DNA from: Chitinophagaceae bacterium
GTDB taxonomy: Bacteria; Bacteroidota; Bacteroidia; Chitinophagales; Chitinophagaceae
NCBI GenBank assembly: GCA_947455215.1
Contig: CANGNA010000020.1
Coordinates: 1-64,000, forward strand
DNA: 64,000 nucleotides
Direction of reading: 5' to 3'
Positions within the stretch are counted from its first letter, which is position 1. Each line of letters opens with the position of its first letter. Below, in pieces: positions 35,282 to 42,495 of this stretch. Below the pieces are notes generated by a model. The model did no database searches. It worked only from the letters and a program-made list of their open reading frames with translations, and was not told the DNA's origin. The position numbers and the translations under genes were made by a program.

Positions 35282-35650
35282 TTAGTTAGCAGAATCGTCT
35301 GAATGAACCAGTTCGTTAACGAACTTAGCTACTGAAGCAATGCGGGCGTGGTTCAGAGCATAGTGGATGAATTTACCATCACGCTCAGTGATCACGATGT
35401 TCGCACGGCGCAGGATAGCCAGGTGCTGAGAAGCTACTGACTGCTCTAAACGTAATTTTACGTAGATGTCGGTAACATTCATGCGCTTGTTCTCTTCAAG
35501 CAGCTTCACTATCTGCTGACGCAGTTTGTGATTGATCGCCCTCAGAGTCATAGCTGCGTTCTTAACAGCCACATAATCCAACTTAATGTGTTCACTTGAT
35601 CCTTCGTTTTTGCGAATAACCAGAGTGTTTGCGGATACCGTCGTTTCCAT
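35282..35650 (-). CDS. ArsR-family winged-helix regulator
   Basis: A protein of 122 residues. The ArsR winged helix spans about 30-110: LRAINHKLRQQIVKLLEE, DIYVKLRLEQSVASQHLAILRRANIV as the recognition helix, and GKFIHYALN in the wing. No metal-binding Cys cluster (ELCVCDL type) is present, so it probably does not sense metals through alpha-3. It is monocistronic with a long AT-rich 5' region holding a -7 box TATGTTTG (35733-35740, minus strand). Confidence 0.88.
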   Translation of the reverse strand: METTVSANTLVIRKNEGSSEHIKLDYVAVKNAAMTLRAINHKLRQQIVKLLEENKRMNVTDIYVKLRLEQSVASQHLAILRRANIVITERDGKFIHYALNHARIASVAKFVNELVHSDDSAN

Positions 35651-35847
35651 TAAAATAAAATTTACGATGTTATTGAAAAAAATTTTACTACTAATTCACT
35701 ACCATTAGATATTCAGAAAATCGAATATTTTGCAAACATACGCAATTCCAAAGATATGAGCACGTTTATGAAACTCTAAAGATGTGTTAATGTACAAAAA
35801 TGTGTGGAAAAAATGTACACTAATATTTATAAAATATTGAAATACAG

Positions 35848-36516
35848 CTATTTATGCGTGTAAACTTGTTTAAGATAAAATGGCTCAGCTGTGGATAAAT
35901 TGACAATATTATTACATTTATATTCGTCAGATGAAAAGAATAACCACTCGTTTATATTAATACTTACCTCCTTATCAATCACAAATGAATGTACATAATC
36001 CTTCATGTCATTGTCCGATAAACAATCTGTTATAATATAGTATTTAGCGTCACTTTGTAAATAATCGTTTAATTCTGACGCATTTATATGTTTTGCCGGA
36101 ACAATATTAGTTAAAGTATTATCAAAAACACTTATGAAATATTCCTGTTCGCGGGCTTGTAACACCACCATGAATCTATCGTATTCTGCCTTATGCAACA
36201 CATACTTCTGGTTAGCCAAAAGGGTGAGTTTATTATCCATGATGAGCGGGATATTCAAAGCGTAACAAATACCCTTGGCGGTAGAAAGCCCTATCCTAAG
36301 TCCGGTATAGGAACCGGGCCCTGCGCATACTACCACACCGGCCAACTGTTGCATAGTAACACCCGCCGCGGCCAGCACATCCTCTATCATCAGATTGATA
36401 GTGGACGCATGATTACGTGTTTCTGTACTTTCCTTAACAGCGAGCAGTTGTCCCTCGGCACCCAGGGCAACATGGCTTACATCGCCGGAAGTATCTATGT
36501 GTAAAAGGTATTTCAT
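35848..36516 (-). CDS. tsaB: tRNA threonylcarbamoyladenosine biosynthesis protein TsaB
   Basis: A protein of 222 residues with the ASKHA fold. HIDTSGDVSHVALG opens it, and VVVCAGPGSYTGLRIGLSTAKGICYAL (about 62-88) is the diagnostic TsaB motif. TsaB is the scaffold partner of TsaD in forming t6A37 on ANN-decoding tRNAs. The N-terminal half has ordinary base composition, but the C-terminal half is strikingly AT-rich and poorly conserved (NDYLQSDAKYYIITD onwards). Divergent from ridA across 42 bp. Confidence 0.92.
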   Translation of the reverse strand: MKYLLHIDTSGDVSHVALGAEGQLLAVKESTETRNHASTINLMIEDVLAAAGVTMQQLAGVVVCAGPGSYTGLRIGLSTAKGICYALNIPLIMDNKLTLLANQKYVLHKAEYDRFMVVLQAREQEYFISVFDNTLTNIVPAKHINASELNDYLQSDAKYYIITDCLSDNDMKDYVHSFVIDKEVSININEWLFFSSDEYKCNNIVNLSTAEPFYLKQVYTHK

Positions 36517-36527
36517 TTTTTGCGCTG

Positions 36528-36535
36528 CAAATGTA
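36528..36535 (-). promoter_or_regulatory. -7 box of tsaB
   Basis: TACATTTG on the minus strand, 12 bp before the tsaB ATG, implying a leaderless or near-leaderless mRNA. Confidence 0.55.
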
Positions 36536-36545
36536 CGGATGCATT

Positions 36546-36553
36546 TACTTTTG
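36546..36553 (+). promoter_or_regulatory. -7 box of ridA
   Basis: TACTTTTG (TAnnTTTG), ending 5 bp before the ATG at 36559. The transcript would be leaderless. The two divergent -7 boxes of tsaB and ridA are only 10 bp apart. Confidence 0.5.
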
Positions 36554-36558
36554 TAACT

Positions 36559-36939
36559 ATGGAAAAGAAAATAATCAATACCAACAACGCACCGGCACCA
36601 ATAGGGCCTTATAACCAGGCAGTAAGCTTTGGCAACATGCTATTCATATCTGGCCAGATAGCCCTGGATCCCGCAAGCGGCGACCTGGTGAAAGGAGACA
36701 TCAAAGCAGAAACAACCCAGGTAATGAAGAACCTGCAGGCCATACTGGAGGAAGCAGGCATGGACTTTTCCAACATCATCAAAACATCCATTTTCCTGAT
36801 GGATATGGGACAATTCGGTGCCGTAAACGAAGTATACGCACAATACTTCTCTACAGATGCCCCTGCCCGCGAAACAGTTCAAGTAGCCGGACTGCCTAAA
36901 GGAGTGAACGTGGAAATAAGCATGATAGCTGGAAAATAA
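36559..36939 (+). CDS. ridA: RidA-family enamine/imine deaminase
   Basis: About 126 residues from ATG 36559, the family's normal length. It contains APAPIGPYNQAVSFGNMLFISGQIALDP, the active-site Arg in PARETVQVAGLPKG (about residue 104) and the C-terminal VEISMIA. RidA hydrolyses reactive 2-aminoacrylate and related enamines formed by PLP enzymes. The in-frame upstream TTG-type extension was discarded because it would overlap the promoter. Confidence 0.95.
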   Translation: MEKKIINTNNAPAPIGPYNQAVSFGNMLFISGQIALDPASGDLVKGDIKAETTQVMKNLQAILEEAGMDFSNIIKTSIFLMDMGQFGAVNEVYAQYFSTDAPARETVQVAGLPKGVNVEISMIAGK

Positions 36940-36940
36940 A

Positions 36941-36971
36941 TTTCATAATCCGGACAAATGACCTAACTTTG
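36941..36971 (+). promoter_or_regulatory. Promoter of the ParS-RES operon
   Basis: TTTC (36941-36944), exactly 19 bp, then TAACTTTG (36964-36971). It differs from TTTG-N19-TAnnTTTG by one base. The start site would fall about 10-16 bp before the antitoxin ATG. Confidence 0.7.
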
Positions 36972-36984
36972 GGGACAAATGACC
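36952..36984 (+). promoter_or_regulatory. 12-bp direct-repeat operator of the ParS-RES operon
   Basis: GGACAAATGACC occurs at 36952-36963 and 36973-36984, 21 bp apart (two helical turns), one copy on each side of the -7 box. Binding here would block the promoter. Antitoxin autoregulation is the natural interpretation. Confidence 0.7.
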
Positions 36985-36989
36985 GGAAA

Positions 36990-37511
36990 ATGAAAAAGAA
37001 AACAACACATACCGGATATACCAGCGAAACCAGCACCAGTGAAGTGAACGAACCCGCTATGGCATACATTGTGAACACTCCTACATCGCGCACAATAGGC
37101 ATGATGGGCATGGCAGGCAAAAAGGAATTTGAATCCATAGCAAGTGATTCAGATTTTATCAACCTGATAAGAAACGGTATACCCAAGCAGGCAATGACCA
37201 ACCTGATGGATATCGCGGATCTGTCGCTGGTGGAAATGGCCACAATAACGCATACCTCAGATCGCACGCTGCGCAGATACAAGCCACAGCAGAAGCTGCC
37301 GCAGGAGCAGAGTGAACGTATGATAGAACTGGCCAGGTTGTATAGCCGCGGTGAAGAAGTATTTGGAACAATGGCTGCGTTCCGGCAATGGATGGATGCC
37401 ACACTGCTGTCTTTGGGCAATAAAAAGCCCAAAGAATTCCTGGATACTTCTATAGGCATTAACATGCTGCTTGATGAAATTGGCAGGATAGAACACGGAA
37501 TATTTGCCTGA
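36990..37511 (+). CDS. Xre/ParS-type antitoxin (DUF2384)
   Basis: About 173 residues from ATG 36990; a TTG 21 bp upstream lies inside the operator and was rejected. A Thr/Ser-rich N-terminus is followed by an Xre-like helix-turn-helix (LIRNGIPKQAMTNLMDIADLSLVEMATITHTSDRTLRRYK, about 70-110). The ParS/MbcA toxin-binding domain closes it, with GEEVFGTMAAFRQWM and GNKKPKEFLDTSIGINMLLDEIGRIEHG. It neutralises the RES toxin encoded next, whose ATG overlaps this stop by one base. Confidence 0.93.
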   Translation: MKKKTTHTGYTSETSTSEVNEPAMAYIVNTPTSRTIGMMGMAGKKEFESIASDSDFINLIRNGIPKQAMTNLMDIADLSLVEMATITHTSDRTLRRYKPQQKLPQEQSERMIELARLYSRGEEVFGTMAAFRQWMDATLLSLGNKKPKEFLDTSIGINMLLDEIGRIEHGIFA

Positions 37512-37975
37512 TGGTAGTGTACAGGATAAGCAATTGCCAGTATGTAGCAGACCTGTCGGGCAAAGGTGCAGCCTTATATGGCGGCCGCTGGAACAGCAAA
37601 GACACTTACATGGTATATGCCGCAGAAAGCGCTGCGCTGGCCTTGCTGGAAACAGTAGTACATATAGGCCATATACCGGAGAAAGGATTTTGCATGATAG
37701 CCCTGGAATTGCCTGCCAATAGCATAGAGCACCTGCCGGAAAGTAAGCTACCCGACGGCTGGAGAAAAAGCCCGGCGCCAGATGTACTGAAGAAAATAGG
37801 TGATGCATTTATAACCACAGGTAAGAAACTGGCACTAAGCGTACCATCGGTAGTAATGCCGGAAGAACACAACCTGCTGATCAACCCCCATCATGCAGAT
37901 TTTAAAAAGATAAAGGTGGTAAGGCAACGAACCATCCCGATAGACGAGAGGCTCCTCTTTGCCACCGGCAAATAG
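37511..37975 (+). CDS. RES-domain toxin (ParT/MbcT-like)
   Basis: A protein of 154 residues containing the Arg-Glu-Ser fold that degrades or ADP-ribosylates via NAD+. The three name residues are visible: R in GGRWNSKDTYMVYAAES, E in LALLETVVHIGH, and S in ALSVPSVVMPEEHNLLINP. All appear intact, so it should be active. It is translationally coupled to its antitoxin. Its last codons form one arm of the operon's terminator hairpin. Confidence 0.93.
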   Translation: MVVYRISNCQYVADLSGKGAALYGGRWNSKDTYMVYAAESAALALLETVVHIGHIPEKGFCMIALELPANSIEHLPESKLPDGWRKSPAPDVLKKIGDAFITTGKKLALSVPSVVMPEEHNLLINPHHADFKKIKVVRQRTIPIDERLLFATGK

Positions 37976-37986
37976 AGGAGCCTCTC
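37946..37986 (+). terminator. Hairpin overlapping the 3' end of the RES gene
   Basis: Thirteen-bp perfect arms GAGAGGCTCCTCT/AGAGGAGCCTCTC. The loop itself contains a TTGCC/GGCAA stem. The stop codon (37973-37975) is inside the hairpin. The tail TTGTTG is a weak T-run. It also faces the end of convergent glnS. Confidence 0.75.
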
Positions 37987-38009
37987 TTGTTGTATCAATA
38001 TGGCTGTTC

Positions 38010-39671
38010 TTAGCCTTTCTTTACTTCTTTTGCCCAGGTATCCTTGAGTGTTACGGTGCGATTAAAGATGAGCTTACTTTCTGTGCTATCACTATCCAAA
38101 CAGTAATAACCCTTACGCATGAACTGGAAGGTATCGCCCGGCTTAGCCTTAGCCAGAGACGGTTCTACATACACATGCTGTATCACCTGCAGGGCATCCG
38201 GATTTACGTAGTCTTTAAAATCACCTTCTTCGTTAGACGGATCTTCCACCTTGAAGAGACGATCGTAGTTGCGTACCTCCACAGTGTGTGCATGCTGCAC
38301 ACTTACCCAATGTATAGTACCTTTTACGGTAAGGCCGCTGGTATCGTTACCGCTCTTGCTTTCCGGTAAGTACTCACAATGCACCTCGGTAACATTACCG
38401 TCAGCATCTTTTATGCAACCGGTACACTTAACTATGTAAGCACCCTTCAGTCGCACCATGTTACCAGGCGCCAGGCGGAAGAACTTTTTAGGAGCATCTT
38501 CCATAAAATCTTCGCGCTCTATCCACAATTCACGGGTAAATGGAACAGGCCTTGTTCCGTTTGGTGTTTCAGGATTGCTTTCTATTTCAAATATGTCACC
38601 ATCGCCCTCATAATTGGTCACCACCAGTTTCACAGGATCCAGGACAGCCATTACACGGTCTGTAACCTTGTTCAGGTGCTCGCGCACACAAAACTCCAGC
38701 AGGCCAAGGTCTATCATATTCTCGCGCTTAGCCACACCTACTGTTTCACACAGGCTACGGATAGCTTCGGGCGGATAGCCACGGCGGCGCATCCCACTAA
38801 GCGTAGGCATACGCGGATCATCCCAGCCGCTTACATATTTCTCGTTCACCAGCTTCAGCAGTTTGCGCTTGCTCATTACCGTATAGGTAAGATTCAGGCG
38901 GGCAAACTCGTACTGTTTAGACGGGAATATCTCCAGCTTTTCTATGAACCAGTTATACAGTGGACGGTGGTGAATAAACTCCAGCGTGCAGATAGAATGG
39001 GTTATCTGCTCCAGGCTATCGCTCTGCCCATGTGCAAAGTCATACATCGGGTACAGGCACCATTTATCGCCGGTGCGATGATGGTGCGCATGCTTGATCC
39101 GATAGATCACCGGATCGCGCAGCAATAGGTTGGGGTGAGCCATATCCACTTTTGCACGCAGCACTTTCGCACCGTCTTCGTACTTACCATCGCGCATCTC
39201 GCTGAAGAGCTGCAGGTTTTCCTCTATGCTCCTGTCGCGATACGGGCTGTTCTTACCGGGCTCAATAGTAGACCCTTTTGTAGCAGCTATTTCTTCTGCA
39301 GTGCTGTCATCCACATAGGCCAGGCCTTTCTGTATCAGCGCTACGGCAAAATTGTATATCTGTTCGAAATAATCAGAAGCATAAAACTCGTTATTCCACT
39401 GGAAGCCGAGCCATTGTATATCTTTTTTGATGCTCTCTACATACTCTGTTTCCTCGGTAGTAGGGTTAGTGTCGTCAAAACGCAGGTTGCATTGGCCATT
39501 GTATTTCTTTGCCAATCCAAAATTGAGGCATATAGACTTTGCATGGCCTATATGCAGGTAGCCATTAGGTTCCGGGGGAAAGCGCGTATGCACGCGGCCA
39601 TTGTTTACCCCGGCGGCTATGTCTTTTTCAATAATTTCCTCAATAAAATTGAGGGACTTTTCTTCAGCCAT
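38010..39671 (-). CDS. glnS: Glutamine-tRNA ligase
   Basis: A protein of 553 residues, class I synthetase. HIGH is at 40-43 (PEPNGYLHIGHAKS), KMSKS-type MSKRK near 270, and a two-barrel anticodon-binding domain follows (GTRPVPFTRELWIEREDF, GNMVRLKGAYIVKC, TIHWVSVQHAHTVEVRNYDRLF). It charges tRNA-Gln directly. Bacteroidota generally use this route rather than GatCAB for Gln. Monocistronic. Confidence 0.97.
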   Translation of the reverse strand: MAEEKSLNFIEEIIEKDIAAGVNNGRVHTRFPPEPNGYLHIGHAKSICLNFGLAKKYNGQCNLRFDDTNPTTEETEYVESIKKDIQWLGFQWNNEFYASDYFEQIYNFAVALIQKGLAYVDDSTAEEIAATKGSTIEPGKNSPYRDRSIEENLQLFSEMRDGKYEDGAKVLRAKVDMAHPNLLLRDPVIYRIKHAHHHRTGDKWCLYPMYDFAHGQSDSLEQITHSICTLEFIHHRPLYNWFIEKLEIFPSKQYEFARLNLTYTVMSKRKLLKLVNEKYVSGWDDPRMPTLSGMRRRGYPPEAIRSLCETVGVAKRENMIDLGLLEFCVREHLNKVTDRVMAVLDPVKLVVTNYEGDGDIFEIESNPETPNGTRPVPFTRELWIEREDFMEDAPKKFFRLAPGNMVRLKGAYIVKCTGCIKDADGNVTEVHCEYLPESKSGNDTSGLTVKGTIHWVSVQHAHTVEVRNYDRLFKVEDPSNEEGDFKDYVNPDALQVIQHVYVEPSLAKAKPGDTFQFMRKGYYCLDSDSTESKLIFNRTVTLKDTWAKEVKKG

Positions 39672-39693
39672 TTTTATTAATTAATAATGCGTG

Positions 39694-39701
39694 CAAATAT
39701 A
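39694..39701 (-). promoter_or_regulatory. -7 box of glnS
   Basis: TATATTTG on the minus strand within a GCGTATATTTGCACGC near-palindrome, about 23 bp before the ATG. Confidence 0.55.
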
Positions 39702-39790
39702 CGCTGCATAATCCATGGTTGGCTATGTAACGGCAGATGAACAGCAATACAGCGCATTGTTTTATAACAATCTATTAAATATGCTTCCAG

Positions 39791-39821
39791 TTTGAGGTTA
39801 GGCGGCATAAACGTATTTTTG
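39791..39821 (+). promoter_or_regulatory. Promoter of the LysM glucosaminidase gene
   Basis: TTTG (39791-39794), exactly 19 bp, TATTTTTG (39814-39821): a perfect match to the Bacteroidota housekeeping promoter. The ATG is at 39869, so a 5' UTR of about 40 nt is expected. Confidence 0.75.
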
Positions 39822-39868
39822 CAGCATTCCCATAATAAATAATTTACTTTCAATATAAATAGTGTCCG

Positions 39869-41896
39869 ATGAATAAAGTTTTACTATTCTGTGCATCCGT
39901 TTTTTTACTGTGTTCATCAGTAAAAGCAAGTGCCCAGGACAGCTTCAGCGTGAGGGCCCAACGATATATTGACAAATATTACTCCCTTGCCATAGATGAG
40001 CAGATGCGCTCCGGCATACCGGCCGCTGTAACACTGGCCCAGGGAGTATTGGAAACTGAGGCCGGAAAAAGCGAGCTGGCCTGCTCTGCCAACAACCATT
40101 TTGGCATCAAATGCAAGGCAGACTATGCCGGGGAAAAATTCTTCCACGATGATGACGCACCCAAAGAGTGCTTCAAAATGTACCGCTGTGCCGAAGACTC
40201 TTACAAAGACCATTCCGACTACCTGAAGCGCAACCCGCGCTATGCGCCATTGTTCACGCTGTCTCAAACCGACTATGCATCGTGGGCAGTATGCCTGAAG
40301 AAATGTGGCTATGCTACCAACCCGCAATATGCGCAGCGCCTGATAAAACTGATAGAAGACTTTAAGCTGCAGCAGTATACTTATGCGGCCATGGATTCTT
40401 CTCTGCTGCCTGTAAAGCCGGGACTGAAGCCTGTAGCCCCCCCTGCAAAAGAGAACAAACAATCTGCTACCACAACAACAAGTACAGCAGCATCAACCGA
40501 TCAGATACTCATTACCACTCCTTTCCCATCCGGCAAGGGTGGCACTCCGCCGCCGCCAAAGCCTGCTTATACCGCTGAAGTAGCTGTACCTGCACCACAA
40601 AAAGCAGTAGAATCAGTCAAAGAAGCGACGCCAATAGTAACTACCCCACCAGTAGCTGCTACTCCCGCACCTGTTACCGTAACCAAAGAGCCGGTAAAGG
40701 ATATACCGGTAGCACAGGCACCCAAAACAGAAAGCAAACACAACATTATAGTTACCGATGGGCCATTGCCACTACAGGCAAAGCCGGGAGCAGAAGCAGT
40801 TGATTCGCCAGAGACAAAAGTAACCCCGCAGGCTGTACAACAGGTAGCACAACCATCGCTGGACACCAAGTATGACAGTGGCAAGATCATTATTGTAAAT
40901 GGCCTAAAAGCATTTTACGCCTACAAGGGAGATGTATTGCTGCAATATGCAGTGAAATACAATATCCGGTATCCGCACCTGCTGGAAATAAACGACCTGC
41001 CAGACGGGCCATTGGAGGCCAATATGCCAATATACCTGGAGAAGAAACTGACATCAGGCACTCATGCACGCCATACTGTACGCGAAGGCGAGAGCATGTA
41101 TATGATATCGCAGATGGAAGGCATGCAGCTGAAACGCCTGCTGGCCCTGAACATGATGGATATTGGTGATGAGCCCGCAGTTGGCGTAATACTGGAGTTA
41201 CAGAGCGGCGTATTTAAGAAGCCAGCCCTTCGTGCCGCGGCAGCTGTACCAGCTGGCAGCAATATGACGGTGATGCTGGGTAAGAGCACACCACCCTCAG
41301 ACATGGTGGTCATCAACCACACTAAGCCTGCACCGGAAAAACGTGTAGATACTGTAACTGCTGAAAAACCTAAGCCTTATGTAGAGACCGTACAGGCACC
41401 TGCAGAAAAGGTAGCCACAGCTACTCCGTTCGAAAAAGTGACTCCAACCACCGAAGTAACAACAACCACTACGGCAACAACTCCTCCAAACAACCCGGCG
41501 GCCAGGGACACAGCACGCCTGCAAGAGGTAGCTAAAGAGCAAAAAGTAGATACCGCTGACGAGCTGGCCGCACTTAAAGCCGAGCTGGACAAGGTAGTAT
41601 ATACGGATGACACCAAACTGGCAGCCACACAGCCTGCGAAAACCGTAAAGCCTGCTGCTATTACTCCACCGCAGCACACAACGGTAAAGCCTAAGAAGAA
41701 AAAAGCCAGTGATGACGAAGAGGAGGAGGACGATGAAGATGACAAAAAGAAAGGGCCTAATTATTATACAATAAAAGAAGGCGAAACACTTGGCGGCATT
41801 GCCAACAGGCACAATACCACAGTTAAAAAATTAATGCAGTTGAACCACATAAAGGCTACCCAGATAAGGGCAGGCAAAAAACTGCGCATAAAATAG
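39869..41896 (+). CDS. Secreted N-acetylglucosaminidase with LysM domains
   Basis: A protein of 675 residues. A signal peptide (LLFCASVFLLCSSVKASAQ) is followed by a GH73-type glucosaminidase domain (about 28-170: AAVTLAQGVLETEAGKSELA with the candidate catalytic Glu, NNHFGIKC). A Pro/Thr/Ala-rich linker of about 170 residues follows. Then come two LysM-like modules near 345-395 and 400-445 (HTVREGESMYMISQMEG), another long Thr/Pro linker with a D/E/K run, and a canonical C-terminal LysM (NYYTIKEGETLGGIANRHN). It should bind and cleave peptidoglycan glycan strands. It sits 4 bp from hpt, probably in one transcript. Confidence 0.9.
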   Translation: MNKVLLFCASVFLLCSSVKASAQDSFSVRAQRYIDKYYSLAIDEQMRSGIPAAVTLAQGVLETEAGKSELACSANNHFGIKCKADYAGEKFFHDDDAPKECFKMYRCAEDSYKDHSDYLKRNPRYAPLFTLSQTDYASWAVCLKKCGYATNPQYAQRLIKLIEDFKLQQYTYAAMDSSLLPVKPGLKPVAPPAKENKQSATTTTSTAASTDQILITTPFPSGKGGTPPPPKPAYTAEVAVPAPQKAVESVKEATPIVTTPPVAATPAPVTVTKEPVKDIPVAQAPKTESKHNIIVTDGPLPLQAKPGAEAVDSPETKVTPQAVQQVAQPSLDTKYDSGKIIIVNGLKAFYAYKGDVLLQYAVKYNIRYPHLLEINDLPDGPLEANMPIYLEKKLTSGTHARHTVREGESMYMISQMEGMQLKRLLALNMMDIGDEPAVGVILELQSGVFKKPALRAAAAVPAGSNMTVMLGKSTPPSDMVVINHTKPAPEKRVDTVTAEKPKPYVETVQAPAEKVATATPFEKVTPTTEVTTTTTATTPPNNPAARDTARLQEVAKEQKVDTADELAALKAELDKVVYTDDTKLAATQPAKTVKPAAITPPQHTTVKPKKKKASDDEEEEDDEDDKKKGPNYYTIKEGETLGGIANRHNTTVKKLMQLNHIKATQIRAGKKLRIK

Positions 41897-41900
41897 CAAC

Positions 41901-42437
41901 ATGGATATACACGTAATAGACAAAACGTTTACCCCTTTCATTACTGCTGATAAGATAGATGAGCGCGTGGGCGAAATGGCGGCTACCATAAACGCCGACT
42001 ATGCAGGCAAGCGCCCGCTGGTGATAGGTGTGCTCAACGGCTCTTTCATGTTTGCTGCCGACCTCTTCCGTAAGCTGACGATAGAAGCTGAGATATCTTT
42101 CATAAAGCTGGCATCTTATAAAGGCACCACCTCTACCGGCAATGTAGTGACCGCTATTGGTATGGAGGAAAACCTGAATGGCAGGCACGTGATCATAGTT
42201 GAAGACATTATTGATACCGGTAAAACCCTGCATGCCTTTATGCCGGAGATATACAACCGCCAGCCCGCATCAGTAAAAATAGCTACGTTCCTCTCTAAGC
42301 CAAGTGCGCTGAAATATGATGTGAAAGCTGACTATTGCGCGTTTGAAATAGAGAACAAATTTGTGCTGGGCTACGGCATGGATTACGATGGCCTGGGCCG
42401 TAACATACCCGAGCTGTATGTGCTGAAGGAAAATTAA
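41901..42437 (+). CDS. hpt: Hypoxanthine phosphoribosyltransferase
   Basis: A protein of 178 residues. The PRPP loop VIIVEDIIDTGKTLHAF is diagnostic, with IGVLNGSFMFAADLFR and FVLGYGMDYDGLGRNIPELYVL completing the HGPRT family pattern. It salvages hypoxanthine and guanine to IMP and GMP. The gap to the upstream glucosaminidase is 4 bp, an unusual pairing of cell-wall turnover and purine salvage. Confidence 0.95.
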   Translation: MDIHVIDKTFTPFITADKIDERVGEMAATINADYAGKRPLVIGVLNGSFMFAADLFRKLTIEAEISFIKLASYKGTTSTGNVVTAIGMEENLNGRHVIIVEDIIDTGKTLHAFMPEIYNRQPASVKIATFLSKPSALKYDVKADYCAFEIENKFVLGYGMDYDGLGRNIPELYVLKEN

Positions 42438-42495
42438 AATGGCATATTGATGCCCGTTTAGTTTTATTTGCTAACGCTGCTGTGCACGATGTGAT

